Positions 12,315 to 12,802 of a stretch of DNA of 12,802 nt are shown here, piece after piece. How positions within the stretch are numbered: the first letter of the stretch is position 1; each line of letters starts with the position of its first letter. Below the pieces are notes generated by a model. That model was not told the origin of the DNA and did not search any database. It saw only the letters and a list, made by a program, of their open reading frames with translations. The translations under genes were made by a program, and so were the position numbers. This stretch comes from an uncultured Lachnospiraceae bacterium (GTDB lineage: Bacteria > Bacillota > Clostridia > Lachnospirales > Lachnospiraceae). The DNA lies in contig CAJTOR010000067.1 of NCBI GenBank assembly GCA_910577675.1, positions 1-12,802 of the forward strand, given 5' to 3'.

Positions 12315-12802
12315 ATGAAAACTTTGATATTGAATGGTTCTCCAAGAATAAATGGTGATACAAGCAGTCTTATTAAGAAATTTACCGAAAAAAAGATAGA
12401 TGAATATAAAATTGTTGATGCATATAGATGTAATATTTCGGCTTGCCTTGATTGTCGGAACTGCTGGAAAAATAATGGCTGCTCAATAAATGATGAAATG
12501 CAGGAAATATATAAATACATACAGGAATGCGATAACATTTTAATTGCTTCACCGCTCTATTTTTCGGAGTTGACTGGAAAATTATTAGATGTTGGGAGCA
12601 GACTTCAAACATATTTTTGCGCTAGATTTTTCAGGAATGAAGAACCTATTGCAAAATCTAAGAAAGGAGCAGTTATATTAGTTGGGGGTGGTGACGGTCA
12701 TATAGACAAAGCATACAGTACGGCATGTACGCTTTTACATCATATGAACTGCAGTAACATTCATGAAGTTGTATATAGCCATAACACTAATACAAGACCT
12801 GC
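12315..12802 (+). CDS. Flavodoxin-fold NAD(P)H-dependent FMN oxidoreductase, N-terminal part
   Basis: The frame starts MKTLILNGSPRINGDTSSLI, the FMN-phosphate-binding signature of the NADPH-dependent FMN reductase/flavodoxin-like family. The middle has CLDCRNCWKNNGC (about residues 44-56), the Cys-rich loop seen in many Clostridial members of this family. A typical ILIASPLYFSELTGKLLD strand-loop then holds the flavin ring, and ILVGGGDG follows near residue 124. It is open at the right edge after 162 residues; family members are usually around 180-220 aa, so most of it is here. ATG 12315 is preceded only by ATGGGGT, a modest ribosome binding site, and no clear promoter is seen. Its base composition is more A/T-rich than the recombinase block, consistent with chromosomal or separately acquired DNA. 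The substrate is unknown. Confidence 0.88.
   Translation, partial: MKTLILNGSPRINGDTSSLIKKFTEKKIDEYKIVDAYRCNISACLDCRNCWKNNGCSINDEMQEIYKYIQECDNILIASPLYFSELTGKLLDVGSRLQTYFCARFFRNEEPIAKSKKGAVILVGGGDGHIDKAYSTACTLLHHMNCSNIHEVVYSHNTNTRP

Overview
The window looks like accessory DNA from a gut-type Clostridia (Lachnospiraceae or Ruminococcaceae-like Firmicute). The reasons are strong AGGAGG ribosome binding sites, good sigma-A promoters, A/T-rich intergenic DNA with many U-tract terminators, and protein families typical of mobile elements in that group. It reads as the recombination end of an integrative or plasmid-like element, followed by a scrapyard of broken genes.

Region 1 (1-2073) is a leftward block. 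An excellent promoter (-10 at 2045-2050, -35 at 2068-2073) with a palindromic operator candidate drives a 62-codon basic/charged protein, then a 70-aa protein, then a 292-aa Lin1244/Lin1753-type (DUF4373, DnaD-like) replication-initiator-like protein. The middle of that last gene carries an array of about eight GAATAA...TTATTC dyads. Their period is 21-22 bp and ignores the reading frame, so it may be an iteron-type origin inside the gene. An IS3-family (IS150-like) insertion sequence lies downstream and runs off the left edge. A possible small rightward RNA (about 1750-1832) sits between the 62- and 70-codon genes.

Region 2 (2074-2957) is a divergent spacer of nearly 0.9 kb with no convincing gene. 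It ends in a foldable leader with an intrinsic terminator.

Region 3 (2958-10961) is a rightward block: a DinG/XPD-like superfamily 2 helicase with an iron-sulfur cysteine cluster, a 90-aa protein of a mobile-element family, a densely structured 270-bp spacer, and three consecutive large serine recombinases. These three are translationally linked (2-bp gap, then an ATGA overlap), and the first has its ribosome binding site locked in a 13-bp hairpin. They probably act together to excise and integrate the element.

Region 4 (10962-12802) contains a 14-bp perfect inverted repeat just after the recombinases, which may mark the element end. It is followed by a HipA-kinase-like gene fragment, a promoter with two tandem terminator hairpins and alternative pairings upstream of a 91-aa protein of unknown function, a strong terminator, a C-terminal scrap of a tyrosine recombinase on the minus strand, and the start of a flavodoxin-fold NAD(P)H/FMN oxidoreductase that runs off the right edge.

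The observations most worth testing are the intragenic dyad array in the initiator gene, the tandem-terminator leader of the 91-aa gene, and the recombinase trio with its RBS-sequestering leader.
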